DNA of 64,000 nucleotides from Panonychus citri (lineage: Eukaryota > Arthropoda > Arachnida > Trombidiformes > Tetranychidae): positions 930,001 to 994,000 of the forward strand of contig NW_026515497.1 of the NCBI RefSeq assembly GCF_014898815.1. The letters run 5' to 3'. A model generated the notes under the pieces. It did no database searches. It worked only from the letters and a program-made list of their open reading frames with translations, and was not told the origin of the DNA. Below, one piece after another: positions 13,238-22,626 of this stretch. The translations under genes and the position numbers were made by a program. The first letter of the stretch is position 1; each line of letters opens with the position of its first letter.

Positions 13238-13873
13238 TTAGACATCAAATGTTGGTAGAATTAAATCTTGAGGTAAAGCGGAGTCCAAACGCAGGTCACT
13301 TTGAATAGAATTTATAATGTTGTTAAAAGCTTCTTTCCATTGATAATCTCCACGGGAATTTATGGCGGAATAAAAATCTTGTATGACTGAGGCGAGAAAA
13401 ATATAATTTCTCTCCTCAATTAGATCGTAGAAAAATTTTAAAATATAAGCGACATCTTCGTCAATCAGGTCAAGTTCCGTTTCTACCCATTCACGGACGA
13501 TTGATGTTACATCGGAAAGTCCAGTTTCCCCACAAACATTAGCATATTTGGTGCGAAAATTTTTATTCCGATTAGTATGTGACCGAGTTGATGATGAAAC
13601 ATTAGAAACTGTTGCTGATTCGGTGACTGTTGTTGTCGTTGTCGTCGTTGTTGTAGTTGATGATAATGATGTAGGTGATGATGAAGATGAAGAGGATGAT
13701 GGTGGTGGAGGAGGAGATGATGGATTTGTTGAAGTTTCAGTCCGTTTAACATAAAAATCCATCGGTCCCAAAACTGTGTTTGATTTTGAGCTTTTAGAAT
13801 TTGATTTTTTCATCTTCACACTTTGGGTTGATTTTTTACTCTTATTACCAGTAGATGAATTCGATCTCACCAT
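13238..13873 (-). CDS. Small single-exon protein with REV1 C-terminal-like domain
   Basis: The 211-aa ORF has a basic Ser/Lys N-terminus (residues 1-45), a low-complexity Pro/Ser/Thr stretch (about 50-100) and a folded C-terminus (about 112-195). That C-terminus closely resembles the REV1 C-terminal domain, the helical hub that binds Y-family polymerases and REV7 in translesion synthesis: 'CGETGLSDVTSIVREWVE', then 'DEDVAYILKFFYDLIEE', then 'WKEAFNNIINSIQSDL'. The BRCT, polymerase and ubiquitin-binding parts of REV1 are absent. The start is credible as a true 5' end: an in-frame TGA lies 15 bases upstream of the ATG and no pyrimidine-tract acceptor lies between. The short 'GPMDFYVKR' (37-44) faintly recalls a PCNA-binding motif but lacks the consensus spacing. 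It could be a degraded REV1 copy rather than a functional adaptor. Confidence 0.78.
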   Translation of the reverse strand: MVRSNSSTGNKSKKSTQSVKMKKSNSKSSKSNTVLGPMDFYVKRTETSTNPSSPPPPPSSSSSSSSPTSLSSTTTTTTTTTTVTESATVSNVSSSTRSHTNRNKNFRTKYANVCGETGLSDVTSIVREWVETELDLIDEDVAYILKFFYDLIEERNYIFLASVIQDFYSAINSRGDYQWKEAFNNIINSIQSDLRLDSALPQDLILPTFDV

Positions 13874-14606
13874 TTTTAACCTTCTTCACACCTTTAACCC
13901 AACAATTGATGGATAAAAAAATGATTAAAATATTTAAAACAATTGGAAATTAAATTAAAAAACATTTTCGCTGATGAAAACAATTCCATTTACCTAACAT
14001 CAGCTGAGGGAATTTACAATTCTAAATGTGTTAACTTTCCCTTTTGTTACTTTGTTTTTTCTTCTTCTGGTGATCACGTTTTTGATCGTTCTTTTTCGGT
14101 CAAATTGGTGCTAATTAACACGATAAACGGCAAGTAGAAGGACAACCAACTCATCAGTAAACCGTTTAGAGGACCAGACGACAGATTTGACTGACGAGAA
14201 CTAAGGCTACCAATGAAACTGCTGATACCAAGATCACAAGAATATTGATAATTAACCTGACTAATGGTAAGTGCCTAATTAACGTCCACAATTGTTCTAA
14301 CAAAGATCTATGAACTATCATAGAGACAATTTGAAAATCCGATAAAATTCATAATGAAACAAACGGAAATAGATCAAGATCCCAAGGGAGACAAGTATAA
14401 GGATATCCGTTATTGATAACGGTCTTATCAAAAGATATTTAAATCAAATCAATTGAGTAACTAACTCATTTGAATATAATCAAGTGAACCTAGTACAACA
14501 ATTAGTATTAACTTCATAACCTCACACCTTATTATTATTTTTTTTACTCCTATTATTCTTCATTACTAGTATAATCAATAGTGAATCTCAAACAATAATA
14601 ATAAAA
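13874..14606. other. Intergenic / possible 5' region of the Gag-only element
   Basis: About 730 bases with no gene. The part from about 14130 is less AT-biased than its surroundings and may be the 5' UTR of the retroelement whose ORF begins at 14607; I could not define the element's 5' end. Confidence 0.4.
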
Positions 14607-15755
14607 ATGACTGGAAAAAACCAAAAGAAAAACGAATGGAATGAAAAAATAGATCTAATCCAAAACCTAATGGAAAGTGATATTAACCCATTTTGTGAAA
14701 TAACACCAATCGAGGAACTACAAGAACTTCAAAAAGACATCAAAACACTTCTCAAAAACAAAAAATTACTCGAAAAATTTGGAAATACACCGGAAAAAGT
14801 AACTAAACTACAATCACTAGGAACAAGCCTAGCCCAAGCAACCAGATCTAAGGAATCATCACAAATGATAGCTGAAATATTGAATATCAACCCAACAACA
14901 ACTGAAGACACCCAAATAAACAAAAGAAAAAACAACGAAGACAATGAACTGATTCCAAACAAGATCAGGAAAACTGATGATCCAATACCATCAAGCTGGA
15001 TAAAATGGGAAATGAGAACACTATCACCAAGTGCACTAATTAAACACTCTAACAAAACTCCAAATGAAATCTTCGAACTCATATCAGCCTGTAAAAGAGA
15101 AGATAAAATGGAAATTGAACAAACCCACTCGTTCTTCATAAACAACAACAATGTGAAAATAAAAGCAAAAGACGAGGAAACTCTGAACAAAATCATTAAT
15201 ATTATAAATAATAATATTGATGGATGTGAAATCGATGTCATGAAAATGAAACCACCTAAAATCAAGATTCTCAATGTACCAGGACTTCACAGAAATGAAC
15301 AAACATTTGAATTGAACTTCATGAAATATAACAAAAAACTGGATATGGCTAACTTCAAGATACTAAAAGTCATGAAAAAAAATAATGGAAATAATAATGA
15401 CATCATTGCAAAAGTCAGTCCAGCCCTTAGATCGGACATTCAATTAGCAAATGGAATAATATCGAGTGGTATGCGGACACATAAAGTGATCGATATTTTC
15501 GATATCACATATTGCTCACGCTGTCACTCACTACAACACTTCCGCAAAAATTGTAAGAACCAAGATATTTGTGCCTTCTGTGCTGGTGCACATAATCAAT
15601 TCTTCTGTGTTGACCAAAATGAACAAAAAATCAAATGCGCAACCTGCAATCGAAAAGGTCACAGACCAGGTACTATCACCTGCCCAGATTACAAACAAAA
15701 ATTAATAATCGAAACCGGAAGAACAGCTTTCGAATATCAATATTTAATGATGTAA
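14607..15755 (+). CDS. Gag-like ORF1 protein of a non-LTR retrotransposon
   Basis: 382 aa, A-rich codons, unlike the surrounding host genes. The N-terminal half is charged and helical; the C-terminus has three zinc knuckles starting at residue 303: C-x2-C-x4-H-x4-C (CSRCHSLQHFRKNC), C-x2-C-x3-H-x4-C (CAFCAGAHNQFFC), and C-x2-C-x4-H-x6-C (CATCNRKGHRPGTITC). This triple arrangement is typical of ORF1 proteins of Jockey/R1/I-type elements, which coat the element RNA. The stop is followed within a few bases by an A-tract (about 15758-15769) and then satellite repeats; no reverse transcriptase ORF follows in register. The copy therefore looks Gag-only, or has lost its 3' part. Confidence 0.85.
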   Translation: MTGKNQKKNEWNEKIDLIQNLMESDINPFCEITPIEELQELQKDIKTLLKNKKLLEKFGNTPEKVTKLQSLGTSLAQATRSKESSQMIAEILNINPTTTEDTQINKRKNNEDNELIPNKIRKTDDPIPSSWIKWEMRTLSPSALIKHSNKTPNEIFELISACKREDKMEIEQTHSFFINNNNVKIKAKDEETLNKIINIINNNIDGCEIDVMKMKPPKIKILNVPGLHRNEQTFELNFMKYNKKLDMANFKILKVMKKNNGNNNDIIAKVSPALRSDIQLANGIISSGMRTHKVIDIFDITYCSRCHSLQHFRKNCKNQDICAFCAGAHNQFFCVDQNEQKIKCATCNRKGHRPGTITCPDYKQKLIIETGRTAFEYQYLMM

Positions 15756-15820
15756 ACAAAAAAAAAAAAGTGTTACTGAAAACAACTAAATATTCCGGCC
15801 AATTAAAGATAATATAAAAT

Positions 15821-16150
15821 CGCATTTCAACTGCAAGTAATAATCGAAACTACACCTCAATGAATTAAATTGTATTTCAAAAAATTTAAAAATTACATTT
15901 CAATAATTAAAACTGCATTTCAGTAGTCAAAACGTGCCTTTCAATAATAGAAACCACATTTCAATGAATAAAACTGCATTCCAATAAATAAACTGCATTT
16001 CAATGATTAAAACTGCATTTCAGTAGTCAAAACTGCATTTCAACAACTGAAACTACATTTCAATGAATAAAACTGCATTTATTGAAACTGCATTTCAATA
16101 ACAAAATTGCATTTCATCAATTGAAATCGCATTTCAATGATTTAAACTTA
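15821..16150. repeat. Satellite array 1, degenerate GCATTTCAAT units
   Basis: Repeats with a GCATTTCAA core every 18-24 bases, for example AACTGCATTTCAATGAATAA. The units are more diverged and more variably spaced than in array 2. The array begins about 65 bases after the Gag ORF stop. Confidence 0.85.
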
Positions 16151-16328
16151 CATACATATACAAATACAATTAATTAAAAATTAATTTTCGATGAAAATTA
16201 ATTGTGATTAAACAAATTGCACGTTAATGTAACATTGACGCGATTACGAAAATAATATTAGTTTAATTGTTCAGAATCAATTGATGAATGATTTATCCTT
16301 CTGCCCCCAATTAATCTAATTTGTAATT

Positions 16329-16667
16329 TGCATTTCAATAAATAAAATTGCATTTCAATGAATAAAATTGCATTTCAACATAAGAAATTGCATTTCAATA
16401 AATGAAATTGCATTTCAATATAAGAAATTGCATTTCAATGAATAAAATTGCATTTCAATAAATAAAAATGCATTTCAATGAATAAAATTGCATTTCAACA
16501 TAAGAAATTGCATTTCAATAAATGAAATTGCATTTCAATATAAGAAATTGCATTTCAATAAATGAAATTGCATTTCAATGAATAAAATTGCATTTCAATA
16601 AATAAAAATGCATCACAATATAAGAAATTGCATTTCGATACATGAATTTGCATTACAATAAACAACT
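16329..16667. repeat. Satellite array 2, 20-bp units with higher-order pattern
   Basis: About 17 tandem units of 20 bases with consensus close to AATTGCATTTCAATAAATGA. Unit variants (CAACATAAG, CAATATAAG, CAATGAATA, CAATAAATA) recur in a similar order, so a block of about six units (120 bases) looks duplicated. Units decay at the right end (GCATCACAAT, GCATTACAAT). It is separated from array 1 by about 180 bases of unrelated AT-rich sequence. Confidence 0.92.
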
Positions 16668-16823
16668 ATTATCTAAATATTGCAAATTAACTAATCAAAT
16701 CTAAATCTAAGTTTCTATTAATATCTATTAATATTAATCAATTATTAAACTCACCCAAATCTTAAGCATGAACACTTACATCCGAATGAAAGGGTAAAAA
16801 TAGTTAATAGATCATAACAATGG

Positions 16824-17117
16824 TTAAGAAATCCCTTTATAAATCAACAACAATTTATAATCAACATTATCATTAACAATAAATTCAATCTTATCAATGA
16901 TTGCAATGGTGCCTCGACTGTCCAAACGACTAATGTAACAAATTGCATAAAGTGAATTGTCAATTGTGAATTGATGAACAATTAATGAAATATTAGTGAA
17001 ATTTAATAATTTTGTTTGTTGATAAATCTTATCATACTCCAAGGTTACTATTAATTGTTGATTAATTGTAGCGTAATTTAGTTTTCGGCGATGATTCTCT
17101 CTCTGGTTGTCCTTCAA
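16824..17117 (-). other. Possible C-terminal exon of an unidentified gene
   Basis: An open frame of 97 codons ending at 16824 with normal-looking composition (contains 'LIVTLEYDKIYQQTKLLNF' and 'LDSRGTIAIIDKIEF'). It lacks a local ATG; a plausible acceptor (TTTCCTAG) sits just 5' of it at about 17130, and a possible small upstream exon lies near 17230-17275. I do not recognise the protein. It may be a host exon stranded between two retroelements, or a chance frame. Confidence 0.3.
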
Positions 17118-17515
17118 GAGCCTCTTTCTCTAGGAAACTAAATTACAATAGAAAAGATTATAAAAGGAAATGTATGCTTAGCTAATTAATGGAAAAAAGT
17201 AATCTTTCAATTGTAAGTGATTAGTTAATTTACCTAAACCATAAACATGGTAGACGAATTGTTTCAAAATGCCAAACTGAATGAACATCCAAAATAAAAT
17301 AGATTGGAGGGAAATCGTTAATCTCAAAAATGAGAAGACAATTAACTAGTAGAATCAATTCATATTCGGATTCAATCCAAATTATAACCCCAGATGGCAC
17401 TAGTCAATGAAGATAAAGGAAGGAAATTAACCAAAATAAGTAAATCACACCAATTAACACGTGCAACCAACGTTAATCTAAGTAAACAATTAAAATATTA
17501 TTAACTTTGTGAATT

Positions 17516-18277
17516 ATGCTAAATTGGTTAATAACAACGATTAATGACAACAAAAAATATGTTGATTATTCATCTATAATACCAATTATTGAAGCAATAC
17601 AAAAAGATCAACATAACGAATACAGAATCGACCAATTAATCCAATTATTGAACTTAATCACTTGCCAATGGTTAGAAGACCCAACAAAAGTAAGAAACGA
17701 TATTTTCGCCGTGGAAAAAATAATAAAAATAATAAAAGAAAAAACGAACCAATCATCATCAGTGGAAAAAGACAACTCTAACAACCCAGTAATCATCGCA
17801 TTCAAAGGACTACTACAACAAGAGAAGATTAAAGAAATAATCACTGAAAAGTACTTGACGGAAATTCGAGGTGAGAAAAGTCAAAGGAAACAATTTACCC
17901 TTTCAATAGACACACCTGAAAACATCATTCACGAGATAATATCACTAGAAGATATAAATATAACGGTGATACATATAAAGTGGAGATACTACGAGATAAT
18001 CTGTAACGACAAAGCCGAGGCAAATAAAGTAAAAAAGCTATTCCAGGACCAGTGTGATCAACAATCTATCACCATACAGATTAAAAAGAAGAATGAACAA
18101 TTTCTAACGATCATACAGACCAACAACGTGAATATAATCGATAAAATAAAAAAGGAAAAGAATATTATTATTATCAACAACAAGCAGCTCAGAATATCAC
18201 CAAAAGCAACATACCTACAATGCAACAAATGCCTACTGATCCACACCGGATACCATATCCAATGCTCGAACACATGA
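17516..18277 (+). CDS. ORF1 (Gag-like) of a second non-LTR retrotransposon
   Basis: 253 aa with A-rich codon use. The centre has alternating short strands and helices that recall an RNA-binding ORF1 fold. The end carries a single Cys/His cluster (CNKCLLIHTGYHIQC), a shortened or degenerate zinc knuckle directly before the stop. The sequence is clearly different from the 14607 ORF, so two families are represented. It overlaps the endonuclease frame by 58 bases in another frame, which fits either a programmed overlap or a frameshift mutation. Confidence 0.7.
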   Translation: MLNWLITTINDNKKYVDYSSIIPIIEAIQKDQHNEYRIDQLIQLLNLITCQWLEDPTKVRNDIFAVEKIIKIIKEKTNQSSSVEKDNSNNPVIIAFKGLLQQEKIKEIITEKYLTEIRGEKSQRKQFTLSIDTPENIIHEIISLEDINITVIHIKWRYYEIICNDKAEANKVKKLFQDQCDQQSITIQIKKKNEQFLTIIQTNNVNIIDKIKKEKNIIIINNKQLRISPKATYLQCNKCLLIHTGYHIQCSNT

Positions 18278-19038
18278 ATGTGGGGAAACGTCGCCAAATA
18301 ACAAGAACAATAATCGAAGGAATAAACAAATCGACAAGAAGAATCATTTCAATCAACGAACCAAATACATCACAAATATTTACAGCGAATGAGAAAATCA
18401 AAGTTAATAATGCAACGACCATCATAATATCTAATGACATTAAAATTGAAAAAACTTATTATCCACAGAATGATATTATTATTATTGATCTGGGGAACCC
18501 ATTCAATGGTTTACGAATAATTGGCTCATATATACGAACGAATGAACTGCAAAAATGGCAAGATATATCTGCTTTTATAAATGACTTAACAATAATAATA
18601 GGAGACGTAAATTACCAACACCAACTATGGTCACCAAAGCCGCAAAATAACTTCATGGTAGATCAAATAATAATTAACAATAATATTGAAAGTGTCTTTT
18701 CACCTCAATCAGAAGAAACATTCAACCGAAATGACTGTAAATCATGGATAGATGTTATCCTAATCAATGGTGGCATAAAAGCAACGAGAAAAGAGATAAT
18801 TGATGTGAAAACAAACGACCACAAGTTATTAAAATGTGAACTAATAATACCAACAATAAGTAAACCAAAAACCTTCAAAAAATTACATCTAAATAACTGG
18901 CACCTTAAAATAAAACCAATGGATCTTAGACCATTCAATAAAAATCATTTCTTGATAGAAAACTGTCAAAGGATAATCAACTTCCCGGACAAACATGGTC
19001 GATGGCGAATCACGAAAAATACAACAAAAATCGACTGA
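18220..19038 (+). CDS. APE-type endonuclease part of LINE ORF2
   Basis: The 272-aa frame carries the apurinic-like endonuclease motifs used to nick target DNA: 'IISINEPN' (equivalent to the QEP motif), 'IIGDVNYQHQLW' (GDFN.H..W), 'CKSWIDVILI' (S.IDL) and 'NDHKLL' (SDH). The start of the domain is short, so part of the N-terminal strands may be missing or in another frame. It is cut from the reverse transcriptase by a change of frame near 18995-19038, so this copy cannot make a normal EN-RT protein without recoding. Confidence 0.8.
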   Translation: MQQMPTDPHRIPYPMLEHMNVGKRRQITRTIIEGINKSTRRIISINEPNTSQIFTANEKIKVNNATTIIISNDIKIEKTYYPQNDIIIIDLGNPFNGLRIIGSYIRTNELQKWQDISAFINDLTIIIGDVNYQHQLWSPKPQNNFMVDQIIINNNIESVFSPQSEETFNRNDCKSWIDVILINGGIKATRKEIIDVKTNDHKLLKCELIIPTISKPKTFKKLHLNNWHLKIKPMDLRPFNKNHFLIENCQRIINFPDKHGRWRITKNTTKID

Positions 19039-21315
19039 AAATGGAAAACTAAATTACAATAAACTAATGGAAATGGATGCAAAGAAAAAATGGAAAATAA
19101 TAAGAAAAACAATAATATATAAAGAAAATCAGTTCATGTTAAATAATGATCAGAGATACGAAGAATCATTGAAAAAAATAATGGAAACAATGTCGACATC
19201 TAAACCTAAATTCACTGAAACCGAAGAAAAAACATTCAAATTCAACGGATTAAACACTAAAGAAAAACAGATGATATTCGATATGAAAATGCAAAAATCA
19301 TCGTTAAGTGGAGATAAATATACAATACCAATGTGGAATGAGTTCTTCAGACGGAATAAGTTAAGAATAATCAAAATAATAGACATGATTATGATGATGG
19401 GATATGTTCCCAAATGTATCAGAATCTACGGAATTGGCCTGATCAAAAAACCCGATGGAATGAATTTAAGAACAGTGAAATCACCAAATTATCTACTCAG
19501 AATAATAGATAAAATATGTGCGAATAGACTACAAGATATGATACCATTAATCATTGACAATGAATCACAATTTGCTTTTATAAGAAAAAAATGCAGAGAA
19601 CATCTACTATTTGAATTATTATTGAAGAAAAACATGAAAAACCGATGGATGGTACAACTAGACATCTCAAAAGCATTCGACGAAGTTAACATTGAATCTA
19701 CAATAACAATAATAAAACAAAAAGACGAACAACTGGGCAACTTACTTGAATCAATGAATACAATAAGATGGACGAAAATGATATGGAAAAATCAAATATG
19801 GTGGGAAAAAATGAACAAAGGTACAAGTCAAGGATCATCATGTGGACCATTACTCTTTATACTGGCAATTGATCAAGTGATAAGAGCTATGAAACAAGAA
19901 ACAATCGAGATACTTGCATTCGCTGATGACATTGTTATTATTGTTGATTCTGAAATCGAAGCTAAAAATGCATTAAAACTCATGGAAGAAAAACTGGAAA
20001 AGATAAACCTGAAAATAAACAAAGAAAAAACAAAAATTATAAAAGGTTCGGAATGCTCAAAGGTGATGGGATGTTACAACATCAATAAACAAAGTGGGAA
20101 AAAACGGAAAGAAGTGATAAATGAAATAATGGTAAAAGCGATTTCTCCATTATCACATGTAACGAAGTTCATAAAAAGGATGCCGAAAAAACTACAACAA
20201 CTTCTGATGAATACATATGTCAACTCAGTAATGAAAAACTACGATTATTCATGGATAATAAGTAAAAAATACCTGAAAATAGGTAATAATATACAAGGAA
20301 TAATCCAATGTAATTTAGCACCAATAATTGGAACTAAGTTCATGGAAAGATGGTCACAAGAAATGCTACTGGAAATTCCATCAATCATAAGAATACAACT
20401 AAAAACAATCATCAAATGGGACATCTACGAAAATGAATGTAAATTACTAATTAATCACTTCAAACTCACCAAAAACCAATACATCCCGATAAAACCAACA
20501 AGAACAATAACCGAAAACGAAATCGCCAACATAAAAACGACATGTGAATGCGAATTTCCAAGAATAACGATATTCAGAAATGATACCACGTTAATCATCT
20601 CGATAAAATTACAAGAACAAATTATTAATATTAATATTAATAATAGTAACAATAGAAGTGAATTTGAATCATGGATAATTACATTTGCTGTTGTAATTGA
20701 AATTACCAAAAAGAAAGGATTCAAACACGTACCTATTAGTAAAAAACTACTCAAAACAATTTACTCCAAATCGCCAACAGGCAATGATCTAAGAGGACTA
20801 ATATCACTAATGGATCACAATGAATGGACATGGTGTGTGAGTGAATGGGAAATCACGAAAGAAAAACCAAAAATATCAATAAATTGGGACATCAAATGGA
20901 CACACGAATCGGGAATAAACAAAATAGTGGACAAACTGGTTAATAATATTATTATTAAAATACGAAAAGAACACCAAACAATCGATACAATATTGAACCC
21001 AAACATGAAGATAAAACCCTTATGGTACCAACCGTTAACACCGAGACAATGGTTTAGCCTATGGAAAAGATTCGAAATAAAAAGAAAAATTAATTGCTGT
21101 GGAATAAAAGAAAAAGTAAATATAATCACTCACACATTAAAGGAACCAAAACACATCGAAGAAATTATCGGCCGAAAACAGAATTGGAATTGGTCACTAG
21201 ACGAAGTAGATATAATATCAAGAAGGAAAAAAATAGAATTTGTTATTAATATTATTAATATTATCACCGAAAATGAACAAATGTTAAAAACAACAAACAT
21301 CATCTTCATGTAAAA
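18995..21315 (+). CDS. Reverse transcriptase part of LINE ORF2
   Basis: 772 aa. RT motifs in order: 'RTVKSPNYLLRIIDKI' (finger), 'HLLFELLLKKN', 'VQLDISKAFDEVN' (first catalytic Asp), 'GTSQGSSCGPLLFI' (QG.P.SP-like), 'AFADDIVIIVD' (FADD catalytic pair, near 19919-19951) and 'INKEKTKII'. A long C-terminal region follows without clear RNase H residues. The set fits Jockey/R1/I-type non-LTR elements. The frame is otherwise intact over 2.3 kb, so inactivation of this copy, if real, is limited to the frame changes at about 18.25 and 19.0 kb. Confidence 0.93.
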
Positions 21316-21364
21316 AGAATAGAATTTATTCTATTCTTTAGCACATGAGCAACGACTCATGTGC
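21314..21364 (+). other. Two hairpins in the LINE 3' UTR
   Basis: Hairpin 1: perfect 11-bp stem, 21314-21324 with 21329-21339, loop TTTA. Hairpin 2: perfect 9-bp stem, 21341-21349 with 21356-21364, loop CAACGA. They begin directly at the ORF2 stop codon. In non-LTR elements a 3' stem-loop is often the RT recognition signal; that role here is inferred. Confidence 0.75.
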
Positions 21365-21509
21365 ATGATCACCTGTATCGCCATCAATCTTGGTAAATAA
21401 AATTTCTTTCACTTGGTTTGGTTTATTTTTCTGGTGGAAATTAATTGTTCACATTAATTAGGATTAATTATTCTTCTTAATTTGATTTTCGACTGTTTAA
21501 CCTTCTAGA

Positions 21510-22150
21510 ATGGCTCGTAAGTGTTGATTTGTTTTTCTATGTCCCATTTCAATGGAATCAAAGTTGTTGATTAGATTGTTGTTTATGTTTTGTGATGAAA
21601 ATTGGATTGTGATTGGTTTTTGTTATCCTTTTTGTTGTTGGTTTGTTTCTTTTGGTAATTAATTTTTTTTTCTTTAATTGTTTGCAGGTGGAAATCAAAG
21701 GGATTTAGCTCGTCAGAAGAATCAGAAGAAACAACAAGATCAGAAAAAGAGCGCTGGTGCTGGTGCCAAGGATGGAAATAAAGGGTTAACGTTGGAGGAA
21801 CGGAAACATAGGTTAGCTTAAGGAATTTGTGATCATTTGATTTTCCAATTTATTTTCACTTAAATTGATTGTCATCTAATCATCTGTAGATTGGTCTACA
21901 CAGTGAGACGATTAGATGCTGGTGATTTGGGTAATTTAATTGGTCTATCAAGGGATAACCTTTGATACTAAATGAAAATCTTACCTTTTTGGTTTTGTGA
22001 ACAATAACAAATGATTTATGATTTAATTGTTGCAACTTGTTTTCTTAATTGTGTTTGATTTTTTTCTTCTTATTTTTGTGTAGAGATGCCGAGATGATGA
22101 GGCTTAAGCAACAAAAAGCTTTGGAAAAAAAGGAAACTCAAGCATCATGA
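21510..22150 (+). CDS. SERF / 4F5 family protein
   Basis: Small EDRK-rich factor: a short, very charged nucleic-acid-binding and amyloid-modifying protein. Exons 21510-21516, 21688-21811 and 22084-22150 join to 65 aa. The family N-terminus MARGNQRDLARQKNQKK is exact in pattern, followed by a Lys/Gly linker, 'LTLEERKHRDAEMMRLKQQKA' and a KKE tail. The first coding exon is only seven bases (ATG GCT C), and the codon for Arg3 is split. Introns are 171 and 272 bases. A LINE insertion ends about 110 bases upstream. Confidence 0.95.
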
Positions 22151-22626
22151 CGATCTAATTTCTACTTCGATCTATTGTCTTCTCGACTTAATTGATTTAC
22201 TGTGGAATGTGAATATTATTAAAACAATCAAATATCCAGAATATGAAATGTTATCCAGTTCGAAGACAATATTCAGTTCTTTATTATTGATCATCATCAT
22301 GAGTGTTTTTCTTCTTCTTCTTCTTCTTCTACTTGAAAACTAATCATCATCATCCGATTACAATCAACACCAGAGAATTTAATTATACACCTGAAAATTG
22401 ACTTGAGCAAAGAACAAAAGGAAAAAAAATGATAATAATACATCTAATTAACTTGATAACATCTAAACACTAACAATCAGTTGAAAACAATGTGGCTTGC
22501 ATTTAATCAAGTGGAAATATATATAAATACATAGAAATATGTATTGTGTTACAATCAAAAAGAGATTTTTAAAATCCTTGGAAGAATAAATTTGATATTA
22601 ATAATTATTCAATTAATGATGATCAT
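22151..22626. other. Short tail-to-tail spacer between SERF and the COG7 fragment
   Basis: 476 bases with a (TTC)n run near 22310-22330 and no coding signal. In particular I see no further COG7-like exon here. Confidence 0.55.

Larger units (their letters stand above)
17490..21402 (+). mobile_element. Non-LTR (LINE) retrotransposon, near-complete but frameshifted
   Basis: The three frames above form one element in the order ORF1, endonuclease, reverse transcriptase. The 3' UTR is only about 90 bases, holds two adjacent hairpins, and seems to end near GGTAAATAAAA (about 21392-21402). The 5' end was set near the first ORF; no target duplication was identified. It sits about 110 bases upstream of the SERF start codon. 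Confidence 0.7.

Noticed and set aside
13548..13754. Plus-strand frame opposite the REV1-C-like gene
   Set aside because: Poly-Val/Asp/Gly is the antisense of the Thr/Ser/Pro repeat in the real gene.
16329..16667. CRISPR-like regular repeats
   Set aside because: Units are directly tandem with no spacers, and the genome is eukaryotic; it is a satellite.
22151..22626. Remaining COG7 exons between the fragment and SERF
   Set aside because: No COG7-like coding sequence or suitable splice sites were seen in these 476 bases.
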